DNA of 6,168 nucleotides from Candidatus Moraniibacteriota bacterium (lineage in GTDB: Bacteria; Patescibacteriota; Minisyncoccia; Moranbacterales; UBA2206): contig DMXN01000025.1 of NCBI GenBank assembly GCA_003482885.1, positions 1 through 6,168 of the forward strand. The letters are read 5' to 3'. Positions 5,211 to 6,168 of this stretch are shown in pieces. The position numbers and the translations under genes were made by a program. The notes beneath the pieces were generated by a model that searched no databases, was not told the origin of the DNA, and worked only from the letters and a program-made list of their open reading frames with translations. Numbering within the stretch: the first letter of the stretch is position 1; each line of letters starts with the position of its first letter.

Positions 5211-6168
5211 ATGAAAAAAAATAAATTCTATATTTCAACGCCGATATATTATGCTAACGCTAAACCGCATATTGGTCATGCCTACACGACTGTTGCGGCG
5301 GATGTTTTAACGCGTTTTTATAAACTTCAAGACAAGGGAGTGTTTTTTTTGACAGGAATGGACGAACATGGATTCAAAATCCAGCAAGCGGCGGAAAAAG
5401 CCGGAAAAAATCCGCAAATTTTCGTGGATGAAATCGCCGAAGAATTTAAAAAACTCTGGAAAGATTTAAATATAAAATACAGCGGGTTTATCAGAACTAC
5501 GGATAAAAAGCACAAAGCAGTTGCACAAAAAGTTTTGCAAACTCTTTATAACAAAGACGCGATTTATAAAGGCGAATACGAGGGATTGTATTGCGTCGGC
5601 TGCGAACAATTTAAAAGCGAAAATGAATTAGTGGATGGAAAATGTCCGGACCATAATACAATTCCAGGAAAAATGAAAGAAGAATGCTATTTACTGAAAA
5701 TGATAGATAAGCAATTTGAATTAATAGAAAAAATCAAAAGCGATAAGTTTAAAATCGTGCCGGAAAAATATAAAAATGAAGTTTTAGCTTTTCTTGAAAG
5801 CCAAAAATTAAAAGACATTTCGATTTCTCGAAAAAATGTAAAATGGGGAATTTCGTTGCCGTTTGATTCAGAGCATACGACTTATGTTTGGGTGGACGCT
5901 TTTTTAAATTATCTTACCGGCTTGGATTGGGATGGAAATATAAACAATATTCCAGAACAATGGCCGGTTGATGTCCAGCTGATTGGCAAGGACATTCTTC
6001 GCGTCCATGCAACTATTTGGCCGATAATTCTAATGTATTTGGGAATTGAATTGCCCAAAATGATTTTTACGCACGGACATATCTTATCAGGAGGAAAAAA
6101 AATGAGTAAGACTTTGGGAAATATTATTAATCCAAATGAAATGATTGAAAAATTCGGCGTGGACGGCG
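5211..6168 (+). CDS. metG: Methionyl-tRNA synthetase, N-terminal part (3'-truncated by window)
   Basis: The first 319 residues of a class Ia methionyl-tRNA synthetase, which charges elongator and initiator tRNA-Met in the cytosol. The open frame from ATG 5211 continues past the window end with no stop. The Rossmann catalytic core shows YISTPIYYANAKPHIGHAY (7-25, HIGH at 20-23) and FLTGMDEHGFKIQ (46-58). The connective/zinc insert has YCVGC (127-131) and CPDH (145-148), giving a single CxxC...CxxH zinc site at C128, C131, C145 and H148. The second half has ISRKNVKWGISLP (205-217), YVWVDAFLNYLTG (225-237), LIGKDILRVH (257-266) and the signature loop KKMSKTLGN (296-304), where the usual KMSKS ends in Thr. 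The anticodon-binding domain and any C-terminal tRNA-binding domain lie outside the window. The ATG begins at the expected point just before the first strand, 5 bases after rsmI, with no Shine-Dalgarno sequence in the preceding 20 bases. Confidence 0.97.
   Translation, partial: MKKNKFYISTPIYYANAKPHIGHAYTTVAADVLTRFYKLQDKGVFFLTGMDEHGFKIQQAAEKAGKNPQIFVDEIAEEFKKLWKDLNIKYSGFIRTTDKKHKAVAQKVLQTLYNKDAIYKGEYEGLYCVGCEQFKSENELVDGKCPDHNTIPGKMKEECYLLKMIDKQFELIEKIKSDKFKIVPEKYKNEVLAFLESQKLKDISISRKNVKWGISLPFDSEHTTYVWVDAFLNYLTGLDWDGNINNIPEQWPVDVQLIGKDILRVHATIWPIILMYLGIELPKMIFTHGHILSGGKKMSKTLGNIINPNEMIEKFGVDG

Overview
The window is AT-rich, lysine-heavy and very compact. Seven genes lie head to tail on the + strand, with gaps of 39, 38, 11, 3, 5 and 5 bases. 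I found no RNA gene, mobile element, CRISPR array or clear terminator, and no gene-free stretch as long as 50 bases. The content suggests a small-genome bacterium. Protein features recall the Candidate Phyla Radiation (Patescibacteria, perhaps a Parcubacteria lineage): archaeal-looking prenyltransferases, a long-form NIF3 protein and a minimal RsmI. That placement is inference from remembered family features, not a search. No gene has an in-frame TGA, and rsmI ends in TGA, so UGA is a stop here. This argues against the code-25 lineages (Gracilibacteria/Absconditabacteria).

Layout: (1) 1-468, the C-terminal half of a trans-prenyltransferase (polyprenyl/GGPP synthase type), cut by the window edge. 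(2) 508-1212, a divergent cis-prenyltransferase of the UppS family. (3) 1251-2201, a long-form NIF3/DUF34 metal-binding protein. (4) 2213-3481, an M16 zinc peptidase with both active-site elements. (5) 3485-4507, an AI-2E-family (PerM-like) membrane protein. (6) 4513-5205, rsmI, a 16S rRNA 2'-O-methyltransferase without the usual C-terminal extension. (7) 5211-6168, the N-terminal part of metG (methionyl-tRNA synthetase), running off the window.

The first two genes form a metabolic pair: the trans-enzyme would make an allylic diphosphate that the cis-enzyme elongates to the polyprenyl carrier used in envelope building. The last two belong to translation: ribosomal RNA modification and tRNA charging. 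The three in the middle (NIF3, M16 peptidase, AI-2E protein) are widespread conserved families with poorly defined roles. Same-strand packing suggests one transcription unit, or at most two or three, of housekeeping genes.

I see no evidence of a new defence, mobile or biosynthetic system. The points most worth a second look are the many altered substrate-binding positions in the UppS-like enzyme and the absence of a recognisable Shine-Dalgarno sequence before any of the six visible start codons.
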